64,000 nucleotides of DNA from Helianthus annuus. Lineage: Eukaryota > Streptophyta > Magnoliopsida > Asterales > Asteraceae. Below are positions 33,561 to 44,900 of this stretch, one piece after another (the first letter of the stretch is position 1; every line of letters begins with the position of its first letter). The DNA lies in assembly GCF_002127325.2 (NCBI RefSeq), contig NC_035436.2, forward strand, positions 22,644,383 to 22,708,382, written 5' to 3'. Below the pieces are notes generated by a model. That model was not told the DNA's origin and did not search any database. It was given only the letters and a program-made list of their open reading frames with translations. The position numbers and the translations under genes were made by a program.

Positions 33561-34385
33561 CTAAAACTGCTCAGCCTCCTTTGTTTTTAATTTTATTGGT
33601 GCCATCATTCTTGAAAATGTTTCAATTGTTAAACTGTTTATTTTGAATGAGACACCTTGTTTGGGCAATTCTGCATCTTTCTCTACGAATTTTTGTTCAA
33701 AATAGTAGCTTAGAAATCTTGGAAAGAGTAGAAATGCTTTATTATCAACGTTCTTTACCAAATCATCAAATATTTCCTGGGAGTAGTTATAGTCTTTATC
33801 ATTTAAAATTGCATACCCCAGGCATTGGATTTTTGTTGGTATCTCATTAAAGGACGTTGTTTTATTAGAAACACACATGAGCAGTGTGTGGAATAAAAAT
33901 CTGGGTGCAGGAGGGAAGTAACCCTTTTGTAGGGTATCCCTATTTGGTTGTTTTGCATAGCCCCTGTTCATGAAATCCTTTACCAACTCGTCTTTTGTAA
34001 ATGAGGTTTTTCCATTTAAATCATCGAGTTTAAAGGTTTCAGAGATGGATTTTGGAGAAATTTTTACCTCCTTACCCTGTATCGAGGAGTTGATGGCGGC
34101 GATGATATCTCCTTGTTTCTCAAGGGTGGCATTTTTCCAGAACTCTCTCTGGGTATCAAGGTAAATAGGAGCGTCTGCTGTTATCAAAGTTTTGTACTTT
34201 GATGCAGAAAGGATGTCAAGGATGGAGTCGAAAGTGTGGTTATCGGTAGGTTTTGTGAGTATACCTACATAGTTGTGTGGAGATTTGTAGCGAATATCCG
34301 GTGTTTCAGCGGCCATCTGAGTGGCATCTGCTGTTGTGGAAGAAGATGATAGTTTTGATTTTGTTTTCGATTTTGGTTTCGTCAT
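33561..34385 (-). CDS. N-terminal domain of the unfamiliar element protein
   Basis: 274 codons from ATG 34385. After a Lys/Ser-rich start comes a folded-looking region with REFWKNATLE, KISPKSISETFKLDDLNG and RFLFHTLLMCVSNKTTSFNE. The pattern (aromatic Phe-Trp, a short beta segment, then Phe-x-Leu-Asp-Asp) recalls the family called putative plant transposon protein (Transposase_32-like), from memory only. It is the first coding region after the 2-kb leader, the place where gag normally stands. The next frame (33486) is shifted, so the original protein was probably longer. Confidence 0.5.
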   Translation of the reverse strand: MTKPKSKTKSKLSSSSTTADATQMAAETPDIRYKSPHNYVGILTKPTDNHTFDSILDILSASKYKTLITADAPIYLDTQREFWKNATLEKQGDIIAAINSSIQGKEVKISPKSISETFKLDDLNGKTSFTKDELVKDFMNRGYAKQPNRDTLQKGYFPPAPRFLFHTLLMCVSNKTTSFNEIPTKIQCLGYAILNDKDYNYSQEIFDDLVKNVDNKAFLLFPRFLSYYFEQKFVEKDAELPKQGVSFKINSLTIETFSRMMAPIKLKTKEAEQF

Positions 34386-36380
34386 TTTGGATGAAGAAGA
34401 TCGAAAAAGATTTTTGGAGTTATGAGAGGGAAACTGTTATGAGAAGAGAACTTTTGGAATTCAATTCGACAGTAAAACCCTGTTTGGATTTAATCAGGGT
34501 TTTATTTAGGGAAAAAGTGATTGCTGATGTGGCAGCGGTTATTTTGATCTGAAGGCTAAAAACTGACCACGTGTCAAACATCTGATGGAATGGAAAATGA
34601 TGGAAGAAAGTTGTTTTGACAACTACTGATGGATCAAATATCAGTAGTTACAACGGTAATAAAATGAAACAGTGGATGTAACAGTGGATGAAACAAAGAT
34701 TTTAATCATCAGTGTTTTGGAGAACAGAGGTTGACACTTTGGTAGTGGACAGACTTTAGAGAGCAGATGTTAAGGCACAACAGCACTTTAGGAACAATGG
34801 TGGTAGAAAATAAAATTGTTTCAACAACTGATGGTGCAGCAGTATTTCAACTTTTGACAAATAATGTTAGCATCTGCCTGTTCAGATGTAGAACTTGATT
34901 TTGCTTCGTGAAGGCACAGTATCTTATCTAACATCTGTTGAGTATTTGAGATGCTATTCTTAACAAAATACATTTTAGATGTAAATTATCAAGATTAAAT
35001 TGTCTGCAGTTATCTTCAGAAATTTTGTTCAAGGTTTTGCCATTTGTCTATTATTTCAGACAGTGGTTTAGCATCCCAGATGATGAGTCCTTTTTACTAC
35101 TAAACAACTCATTATGCTTCTAATTACTTGAACTAGAACATGAGTGTCTCTGTAGTTCAGAATTAATTTGCAATCAATTTTTAATCTAGTACAACCAAAC
35201 TTGAGCTTAACATGACCTTGATATGTGTGCCATTTCCTTTTGACCAGTTTTAGGGATAGTAGTTACACACAAAAATAAGGTAAATACATCCAGAACAGAG
35301 TTGAACTTTTACTGTAAAAAAATGAGTAAAAGATCATAATATATTTTAAAAGATAAAATACATCTGGTTTTTATTTAAGAGGAAAACACCTTAACAAAAA
35401 TCAAAGGAAGTTTTGAAAATAGTCAAAAGGATCCGACAATTTTTCCAATAAATTCATGATCATATTATTCTCAAGTTATTTTGACCATTGTTTGGGTCAT
35501 TTACTTGTCAATTGATTGAAAGTATCCTTTAAGCTTAATCACTGGAGATGCCATTGTTACCAGAACAATTTCTGCATTGATGAATGCACACAGTTGCAAA
35601 ATGATGACCACTGATGATCTAACTTTTAGACCTCAAAATTGTTTTATTGCTTATACTCTCTTCTTTTGACTTCAAAAGTTTAGGAGATAGCCACACTTTG
35701 AGATTTGTTCACTTTTCTTTTCCCTTTTTACCATGTTTATTCATATGTTCAGAACTACTCACAAGGAGATTATATTTTGAACATACTTTGTCCATAATCA
35801 TTTTGAAGCAATGTTTTGAGAGATCTGACCATATTCGATCATGTTTTATTACAGATCTCACATCACCTATGATTAGGACAGTTTTGACACCATAATTTCT
35901 CAATGTGTTTTAGACAAAGTTGATTTGGTCCTTTTGAAGGTACTCAACTTGCCTTTGAGCACATGGGAGATTTTGACTAAAGTTTTATTCCCTCTTTTCT
36001 ATGTCAGCTGTATTCTAGTGTTTTAGATGAACACAGATTTTGCTGAACTGAGGTACATACTTTAGTGTTTATTGAAAACATCACAAATATCAAAACAACA
36101 ATTGAAATCAATTTTGAAAACCTCGAATGATCCCATAATTTATCAGATATTTTACAGATCTGAAAACTATGAGTGACATATGCATGAAAACACTTGTTGT
36201 GTGAAATTTGTGTGTTCATATGACATCTTGGTTGATTTACAGAGTTTTTGGATAACCATTTTGACCATGATTCAGTCGTTAGTCTGTTTTTCAACTTAAT
36301 ACAACCAATCCCTTAGTATCAATATCTTTTGAGCTGAACTGTTATGTCAAATTGATTGTTAGATCGAATTTGACTGTCCA
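34386..36380 (-). other. 2-kb non-coding leader of the pol-less element
   Basis: Between primer site and first ORF. No credible gene. Words such as CAGTAGTT and ACTGATGATC are frequent here and in the LTR. Confidence 0.55.
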
Positions 36381-36393
36381 GGCTCTAATACCA
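36381..36393 (-). other. primer binding site of the pol-less element
   Basis: TGGTATTAGAGCC on the minus strand, a one-base variant of the usual initiator tRNA-Met site, next to the LTR end. Confidence 0.65.
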
Positions 36394-36395
36394 AT

Positions 36396-37040
36396 TGTTG
36401 GGATCTGGGGCCATCATGATTGTGTTTGTTTGCATAAAACGATTAATCAGAACATATGAAATGATAAGAGTGCAGCGGAAATGAGTAGCAAACTTTGTAA
36501 ACACAATCAAAGGAAAGTATAGATTGATAAACATTTGCTTTTCATTGAGTCAAAATATTTACATAAAAGCAAAAGATTACAATGCAAGCTTACAATCTAA
36601 ACTCCCCCTCAGCCTGACACACCAGAGTTGGTTGCACAAGATGAAAGGATTGAATTGAGGAGGCGAACTCACTCAAAACGAATCAAGTATAACAGTACAG
36701 CATACTGTCATATTTATAGGCAAACCAAACTACTGATGAGCTTCAGCTGACGTCACCATGATAGTGACATCTAACGACCTAACAAACTTTAAACACTGTT
36801 CTATACAAAATACTGATATACAACATCTGATAATCATCATAATACATACTAGAGATAACTACTGCTTCACGTTCCACTGTTGTAGCCTGAGCATAGATGT
36901 TGCAACTTCAGTGCATTCTTGAAAGGTGATCAGTCTTTGAGAGAGCAGTGCTTGAGTCTTCAGCAGTACTTAGAACACAGCAGTAGATAGAGTAGCAGAG
37001 TTTGTCTTCAGCAGTCATTGGAGTATCATCAGTGTTTGGT
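36396..37040 (-). repeat. 5' LTR of the pol-less element, running into the gap
   Basis: Matches 29448-30092 closely with scattered substitutions (for example near 36554 and 36583). TATAAATA on the minus strand at 36711-36718. The remaining ~163 bp should lie in the N run. Confidence 0.8.
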
Positions 37041-37497
37041 NNNNNNNNNNNNNNNNNNNNNNNNNNNNNNNNNNNNNNNNNNNNNNNNNNNNNNNNNNNN
37101 NNNNNNNNNNNNNNNNNNNNNNNNNNNNNNNNNNNNNNNNNNNNNNNNNNNNNNNNNNNNNNNNNNNNNNNNNNNNNNNNNNNNNNNNNNNNNNNNNNNN
37201 NNNNNNNNNNNNNNNNNNNNNNNNNNNNNNNNNNNNNNNNNNNNNNNNNNNNNNNNNNNNNNNNNNNNNNNNNNNNNNNNNNNNNNNNNNNNNNNNNNNN
37301 NNNNNNNNNNNNNNNNNNNNNNNNNNNNNNNNNNNNNNNNNNNNNNNNNNNNNNNNNNNNNNNNNNNNNNNNNNNNNNNNNNNNNNNNNNNNNNNNNNNN
37401 NNNNNNNNNNNNNNNNNNNNNNNNNNNNNNNNNNNNNNNNNNNNNNNNNNNNNNNNNNNNNNNNNNNNNNNNNNNNNNNNNNNNNNNNNNNNNNNNN
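37041..37497. other. assembly gap (457 N)
   Basis: No sequence. Expected content: the last ~163 bp of the LTR, then about 294 bp of copia gag. That sum equals 457, so the gap size may be true. Frames reported across it are artefacts. Confidence 0.9.
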
Positions 37498-38692
37498 CAA
37501 CAATACCGGGAACGTAAATTTACTAAATATTGTGAATTCATATCATGCCTTCTGGTTGCGGAGCAAAACAACAAGCTCCCACTACAAAACCATTAATCGC
37601 AACCCGCCGGTGCAAGCCCATTCCCTGAAGCAAATGTCGCCTATTATCAAAGCGGACGAGGTAGACGTAGAGGCCACGGCCCTAGCAGAGGTCGTGGTCG
37701 TGGTCGAGGACTAGGATATACATGACATCGACAGTCCCAGAACACTAAAAATAGCGATGGTGAATCGAGTCGACATAATATGGGGCGACCTTGAAAAGGG
37801 AAAAGTAGCGGGAACCAAAGCAACATTTGTTATAAATGTGGGATGTCAAATCATTGGTCCTGCACATGTGGCACCCCTAACACCTCGCTGAGGCATATCA
37901 ACGCATGATGAAAGAAAAAGGAAAGAATGTTGAAACTAATATGATTGAGGATACACCTCCAGCCACGATACCAGACGTTCATTTGGATGCGACCCATGGA
38001 TGCATGTGATTTCATTGAAAATGTTCGTGATGTTTAAACATATTTAATGTACCTTTTATGTTTTACTTTTCACATTGTGACCTTTGTATTTGGTTTTGGT
38101 TTGAAACTCTTGCAATGTTTCATTTTACTTCTTTGCACTAACTTTTATTTATTTTTATTTCCTGAAAAAAATATGTATGCTAGCTCTAGTAGAGCTATTA
38201 TTGGTGATGAATGTCTGGTATATAGCGGTAGTAGTAATAATATTCTCAAAGATTTGAGATTTTTTCTCTTAGTTGTCTCCGGCAGAGACACTGATTAGTA
38301 CTATATCTAGTGTTAGTAACCTTATCAAAGGCTCCGGTAGAGCACAAATAACATTATCTTCGGGTACCCAATTAAGTATTGATAACACATTATATTCTAG
38401 AAGATCCAGAAGAAATTTGCTCAGCTTTAAAGATAATCGAAAAAACGGTTACCACCTAAAAACAATAGCTACAAAACAATAGCTGAAAATAAAATTGAAT
38501 ATCTTCAAATTACTTCAAGCAAAAATGGTCAAGAAACCATTGTTGAACAATTAGAAGCCTTATCCTCTGGATTATATTGTACTAATATCAATCCTATGGA
38601 ATCATACATGTTGAGTAACCAAAAGCTGTTAGATAAAGACACATTCAATATATGGCATGACCGTTTAGGTCACCCTGGTAGCATAATGATGT
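37498..38692 (+). pseudogene. copia gag-pol, continuation after the insertion
   Basis: Gag resumes with KFTKYCEFISCLLVAEQNN, then a Gly/Arg-coding stretch now out of frame (near 37650-37710), a CCHC knuckle CYKCGMSNHW...C (near 37830), a protease region whose active-site Asp is replaced (CLVYSGSSNN where DSG is expected, near 38213), and a GAG-pre-integrase motif WHDRLGHPGSIMM (near 38655-38691). Several frameshifts and stops. Cut at 38692 by an LTR fragment. Reverse transcriptase is not in the window. Confidence 0.75.
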
Positions 38693-38851
38693 GTCGGCGG
38701 GAACGGTTTGCGGCTCTCCGTGCTTCGCGTGTTGAACTCTAGGGCGCACGACGGAGGAATGTCGTGACGTCGGGCTTGAGCCGAACCTATCCTAGTCGAA
38801 CCGAACCGAATCGAACCGAGTCGAGTCGCGTCCACGTAAAGTGTACCAACA
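38692..38851 (-). repeat. truncated copia-type LTR fragment
   Basis: Inverse of the first ~160 bp of the LTR family at 20392-21019, with many substitutions. The LTR outer end is at 38851 and the sequence beyond is not purine-rich, so this is a broken 5' LTR. Confidence 0.7.
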
Positions 38852-39270
38852 ATAAACATACTTCTTTTGGCTTCATTTTAATTGAAAATTTTCACTTATT
38901 ACTACAGGTTAAGCTACATAAATACTAAGGTGTACCAAATAAACATGATTGGAGATTGGATATTTCATTTTGGATACTTGAACTGGCTGGTAAATTTTAC
39001 AAGCAGGGTTGTCATTCCTTGTCATCAACATAAGGAATAAATTCGTTTCAACTGGTTTTGTTAAAAAGATTGCGCGAGTAGCCCAAGGTATGATTTCCCA
39101 CCACCAAATTGTTGTATAATCTAGTTCAATGTGTTTAGTTAATTTCCATTTTCTTATACATGTTTTTTTTTAATCAAGAACAATGAATTTGTTAATTTAA
39201 AAAATTTTAGATTTTTTTGAATCAATACTAATCCTTGTTTATATGGTTGATGATGGCAGGGTAGGGTAGA
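38852..39270. other. unexplained AT-rich stretch
   Basis: About 420 bp with no gene or repeat I recognise. Ends with GTAGA (39266-39270), the target duplication of the next element. It continues at 49075. Confidence 0.5.
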
Positions 39271-39543
39271 TGTGACACCTCGGATCTTTCCGGATAACCT
39301 TTCGATGTAACAAACGTGTACGTAATCGACTAACAGTAAAAATATATAAAAACTATTTGCTATTATGTGTTATGTGCCGATTTGCTTATGTGTATGTATA
39401 TATATATATAAGTGTTATACACGTAAACCGAAACCACAAGCAACCCGACTCGAGACCATGGTCTCGAGTGAACATTAGTAATGGGCCGGCTAGGCCTTGG
39501 CCTCGTAGGAATTAAACCCAACCCAAGCCCACACTCGCAACAC

Positions 39544-39550
39544 TATATAA
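39544..39550 (+). promoter_or_regulatory. TATA box of the 5' LTR (young gypsy element)
   Basis: TATATAA followed by ACCCAACCCC and then a CT-rich stretch, as in plant promoters. Transcription expected near 39575. Confidence 0.6.
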
Positions 39551-40330
39551 ACCCAACCCCACCTCCCTTAACCATTTTACACACTCTCTTCTCACACTCT
39601 CATCTCTCACACCAAAACCCTAAAGCTCTAGCAACCAAGACCACTCTTCTCATCCTTCTCCTTCTTCTCGGGTCAACCAACATCAAGAACCTACTCGGTT
39701 TTAGCTCGGAACCGCCAACCGGGAGCTCATTCATCGATCCATCATACCCGCACACCTTGAATCTATAACCGGTTAGTGGTTTTAGCTCTTTCTAGATGTT
39801 CATGTGTTAATAAGGTCACTATGTGTTACCATGATTCTTGCTTGTATTAATATAGGATGATGATATAAATTTCGGATAAAAGATTTGATGCTTGATTATG
39901 TTTGAAAAGCATGCCTAGATAACTTAGGGTGAATGTTTATGAAAGTATGTGAGTATTCGGTTTTGGGGGAGATAGTTTTGTTTCCGGTTAACAAGGGTTT
40001 GGTTAAAGGGGATTTGGACATGATGTTGGATTGAGTGTTCATGACTTTCATGATTTGAGATTGTGGTTAAATATTGCTTGAATAACCTGATTTTGGTTAA
40101 GTGTCAGTTGGATACTTGTGATTGAATATGTTGAATGTGTGAAGAACAATTTGAATGTGTTATGAACATGATAAATATTTGAAATTGTGCTTGTTTGATC
40201 TGTTGTGGTTTGTAATCAGACAAGAAAACATGTTTTAGTGGAAATGGTACATATTGGTTTCATGAAAATGCATTTCCATTGGTTCGTACATATGACAGGT
40301 TCTAGAAGGTCTTCATGCACACGTAACTAC

Positions 40331-40560
40331 GGTTGCGAGTCGCAACCTTTGGTTGCTACTCGAGACCGCACCAAGATCTGTCGAGACCTCCCGGTTGCGA
40401 GTCGTAATCAACGCGTATCGATCTGATTGCGAGTCGTAACCACAGCTGCTTTGTCGGAATCGCCGGTTGCGAGTCGGAATCTCTGATTGCGAGTCGCAAC
40501 CAAAGCATGACGAACCGAGACCTCGCTTGCGAGTCGCAACCTTGGTTGCGAGTCACCTCC
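40331..40560. repeat. array of 17-bp palindromes, GGTTGCGAGTCGCAACC
   Basis: Units start at 40331 (perfect arms), 40351 (degenerate), 40393, 40425, 40465, 40485, 40525 and 40544. Each has arms GGTTGCGA and TCGCAACC around one base, with substitutions mainly in the outer arm. Repeated at 47692-47921. Position is within the transcribed part of the LTR. Confidence 0.75.
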
Positions 40561-41711
40561 GTCTCGACTGGGCTGATATTGGGCCAACGTACTTGTTGGA
40601 TTGTCTGTTAACTGGATTGCTTGTGTAACTGCTTCGGCCCAATAGCCCCACTGTTTGTATGTTGGACTTCCTGTTGACTGGGCTGCATGTCTACCTGCTA
40701 CTGTGGTTATCTGCATTTACGTTAAGTGTGTCTTATACGTGTTTACTTGTACCCGACTTGACCCATATTTGGTAACCATGTTAGGACGTGGTGACCAACA
40801 TACTTAACCAAGTAACGTATCATACCGAGCAACCCAAGGTGAGTTCACAACTTAAAAGCATGCGTCCCGGTGGTTTGGGACACGAGACTAAAACAACCCT
40901 ATCCCCTTGTAAAGGGGATACCGTCTACACTCCTTCCCTAGTTATTGGGAAACAACTTACTTTATCTTCCCTTGTATTGGGAAACCTTTTTAGTTAATTA
41001 CTGTTTATACGGATTGCAACTAACGGCACTAAACGCAACTCTATCACTCAAGTCCCTACTACATAATACCGATTAGTCGCCGGTGCCAGGCGAACGGGTT
41101 ATTAGTTGATAGCGCTATTTAGGTCTTACCAGCCTCACACCGTGCCATGGTATGGGATCGGTCGTGAACTAATGTACTCAGGCATCCGTCAATGATGATA
41201 GAACATTGACATCGGGGCATCCTGCGGAAACGCATTCGGTTACCTAGTGTTCGGTATTGGAAAAACAGTTTAGTCGCTAACTTTTGGGGTAGCTCCCCAT
41301 GGCATGTATAAACGGATAAATTAACTGGTGAAACAAGTTTTTGGTAATTAAAACTGGACAACTAGTGAACTCACTCAGCATTATTGTTGACCCCTTTACT
41401 GCATGCTTTGCAGGTGGCCAGTGACTGGAGCAGCTACTTGGGATGTGTAGTGGTCGTCTGCCCGTGTGTTGGGCATTTATTATGCTTACCTTATGAACAC
41501 TGTTTAAAAACTATTTAATTATGCTTCCGCTACTTGTTACTGTTTAAACTTTAAAACCTTTAACTCTGAACTTGATATTTGCTAATTTTTATGGTTAGCA
41601 AGTATTACTTTAATATTAACCAATGCTTAGTATAATTGGTGGCTGGATCCTGGTCAGTCACGCCCCCGAAGCGGGTGTTATCCGCGGGTGGATTTTGGGG
41701 GTGTGACAGAT

Positions 41712-41724
41712 TGGTATCAGAGCC
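41712..41724 (+). other. primer binding site of the young gypsy element
   Basis: TGGTATCAGAGCC three bases after the LTR end. Confidence 0.9.
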
Positions 41725-41924
41725 ATTGGTTATAGTGAACTTGGTTTTAAAAAGGGGAAAAATCTTTTTGAGAAAAACCAGACTATAACCCGTGACTCGT
41801 GACGACACTACACTCCAAGTACAAGGCTCGACTTATCTGACCTCATAGCTCGGACCCATAGTTACTTGCTTACTTGTCTTATGCTTTCTGCTTTACTATA
41901 CGTACTAGTTACCTGATTAGATAG

Positions 41925-44900
41925 ATGCGTCTTCTCTCTTCTATCTTATTCTCGCTATGTTACGACATCACACTCATACTATGTTTTCTGGTTATGAAGA
42001 CAATGAGTGGACGCGGACGAGGAAACGTCAACATGACCCCGGCTCAGTTCACTAGCCTGCTCAACACTGTGGCTGCAGCTTTCGCAGCTCACCCGATAGG
42101 TCAGCCTGCACCTGTGCAACCACGTGTTTGTACCTTCAAGACCTTTATGGATTGCAAGCCTCTTCCTTTCAATGGCACGGAGGGTGCCATAGGCCTTCTG
42201 CACTGGATTGAGAAGGTCGAAGCTGTTTTTGCTGTCTGTGAATGCCCAACTGCTAATTGGGTGAAGTTTGCTACTGGTACTCTAGAGGGAAGCGCACTTT
42301 CATGGTGGAAGGCGCAAATTCAAATGCTTGGCTTGGAGACTGCAAACGCTACTGCGTGGGAAGATTTCAAGGATATGATCAAGGAAGAGTACTGTCACAG
42401 GGATGACATCCACAAGCTTGAGAATGAGTACTATGAACTCAAGATGGTTGGGTCAGAGATTGAGACCTACACCAAGCTGTCCAACGACTATGCTGCTCTT
42501 TGTCCAAACATGTCTCGACCTATGTACCGAAGGATCGAACTGTACATCAAGGGTCTGGCTCCAGAAATTCGAAGCCACGTGACTTCAGCCAACCACACTA
42601 CCATTCAGCCGATCGTTCGACTTGCTCACAAACTCACGGATCAGGCTGTGGAAGAGGGCAGGTTGCCCAAAAGGATCAGTGCTGCGGAAGGAAGTCCTAG
42701 TGACAACAAACGGAAGTGGGATGGAAATCAGGGCAAGGATGCTAACCCTACTCAAGCCCCAGCTCAGCAAAGGAAAACTGACAACAGCAAGGGCAATCAA
42801 CAACAGGGTGGCTACCGGGGAAACTACCCTAAGTGCAACAAGTGTAACAGGCACCACAATGGGGCATGTAACAAGGGTCAGTGTCAGCGATGCCACAAGA
42901 TGGGGCACGAAGCCAAGGATTGCAGAAGTCAGTTCCCAGCAAGGCAGAATCAGCAACAACCTCAACAGCAACAGCAGCAGGGAAACAACAGAGCTTGTTT
43001 TAAATGTGGGGCAACAGGGCACATGCGAAAGGATTGCCCTGAACTGAATCAGAATCGCAACAACAACCAGGGAGCTGGGAACAATGAGCAGAATAACAAT
43101 GCTGGAAATGCAAGGGGCAGAGCTTTCGTGATTGGAGCTGGAGAAGCTAGGAACGATCCCAACGTCGTGGCGGGTAAGTTCCTACTTGATGATCGTTATG
43201 TTTCTGTGTTATTTGATTCCGGTGCCGATGCCAGTTATGTATCCCTTCGCATTAGTAAGAAACTTAAGCATTCGCCCGCATTATTAAGTTCTAAGCATAC
43301 CGTCGAGATAGCTAATGGTAAGAACATCGAGGCCACGCACGTGATCCACGACTGCACCCTAGAATTGTCTGGCCATACGTTTAGTATCGATCTTTTCCCT
43401 GTCAAACTTGGAAGCTTCGACGTTGTTATTGGTATGGATTGGTTATCCAAACATCGTGCTGAGATCCTCTGTCAAGAGAAAGCAGTTCGTATACCTCGCC
43501 GTTCTGGTCAACCCCTCATCGTCAAAGGCAACAAAAGTGGAGAAGTCACAGGCATTATCTCGCTTCTAAAAGCCCAGAAGTGTTTACAGAAAGGGCACAC
43601 CGCTATCCTAGCACTCGTCACCAATACTCGCGAAAAGGAAAAGAGGATTGAAGATTTTCCTATAGTACGCGATTATCCCGAAGTATTTCCTGAGGAACTA
43701 CCTGGACTCCCTCCTCACCGTCAGGTCGAATTCCAAATCGAGCTAGCTCCCGGAGCAGCACCCATAGCTCGTGCACCGTACCGATTGGCTCCTGCAGAAC
43801 TGAAGGAACTCTCTACGCAACTACAAGAACTATTGGATAAAGGATTTATCCGTCCTAGTTCATCACCCTGGGGAGCCCCAGTACTCTTTGTCAAGAAGAA
43901 GGATGGCACATTCCGAATGTGCATCGACTATCGTGAGTTGAACAAGGTTACCATCAAGAATCGTTACCCTCTCCCGCGCATCGACGACCTATTCGATCAG
44001 TTGCAAGGGTCGAGCTACTATTCAAAGATTGACCTGCGATCAGGCTATCATCAGCTGAGAGTTCGTAATGAAGACATCTCCAAGACTGCATTCAGGACTC
44101 GTTATGGTCATTACGAGTTCCTCGTCATGCCTTTTGGAATGACCAACGCACCTGCAGTGTTCATGGATCTTATGAACCGCGTATGTAAACCTTACCTCGA
44201 TAAATTTGTGATTGTGTTTATCGATGACATCTTGATTTACTCGAAGAGTCAAGAAGAGCATGAACAGCACCTACGCCTTATCCTCGAACTTCTTCGCAAC
44301 GAGCAACTGTACGCCAAATTCTCTAAATGTGACTTCTGGCTTCGGGAAGTCCATTTCCTCGGTCATGTAGTTAATAAGGACGGAATTCACGTCGACCCAG
44401 CTAAGATCGAATCGATAAAGAACTGGCCTACGCCTAAGACCCCCACTGAAATTCGCCAATTCTTGGGCTTGGCAGGCTACTACCGCAGATTCATTCAGGG
44501 ATTCTCCAAGATTGCACAACCTCTCACAACACTCACTCAGAAAGGCGTCGCCTACAAGTGGAATACAGCACAGGAATCTGCCTTTCAGAGGCTTAAGGAT
44601 AACCTCTGTAGCGCTCCTATTCTCTCGTTGCCTGACGGCACGGACGACTTTGTGGTTTACTGCGATGCGTCTATTCATGGGCTCGGTTGCGTGCTAATGC
44701 AACGCGAGAAAGTTATCGCCTACGCCTCTCGACAACTCAAGACGCATGAGAAGAACTACACGACGCACGACTTGGAACTAGGAGCAGTGGTTTTTGCTCT
44801 TAAGATATGGAGACATTACCTGTACGGTACCAAGTGCACTATTTACACCGATCACAGGAGTCTCGAGCATATCTTTAGGCAAAAGGAATTGAACATGCGA

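Larger units (their letters stand above)
29448..37203 (-). mobile_element. pol-less LTR element carrying an unfamiliar ORF set
   Basis: Left LTR 29448-30255, right LTR from 36396 into the N gap; its end at about 37203 is inferred from the left LTR's length. Orientation minus: primer-site-like TGGTATTAGAGCC at 36381-36393 and PPT at 30256-30267. The interior holds no reverse transcriptase, integrase or protease; instead about 4.1 kb (34385-30292) of a large, now broken, protein-coding region. It sits inside the copia gag. Non-autonomous as it stands. Confidence 0.8.
39271..41708 (+). repeat. 5' LTR of the young gypsy element
   Basis: Begins TGTGACACCTCGG and ends GGGGGTGTGACA. TATA box at 39544-39550. 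Carries the 17-bp palindrome array. Small frames in it (39481-39768, 40205-40426 and others) recur in the 3' LTR and are not genes. Confidence 0.95.

Noticed and set aside
30292..34385. Coding region considered as a captured host gene
   Set aside because: No introns, no host family recognised, and it sits neatly between primer site and PPT; an element-borne protein is simpler.
37002..37596. Long frames across the N run
   Set aside because: They consist mostly of unknown bases.
39481..39768. 95-codon frame downstream of a TATA box, repeated at 46842-47129
   Set aside because: Lies in both LTRs; composition is that of a leader and no family is recognised.
40331..40560. Repeat array considered as a CRISPR-like array
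   Set aside because: Plant nuclear DNA, irregular spacing and degenerate units inside an LTR.
42585..43022. Minus-strand 145-codon frame
   Set aside because: Antisense shadow of the gag-pol gene.
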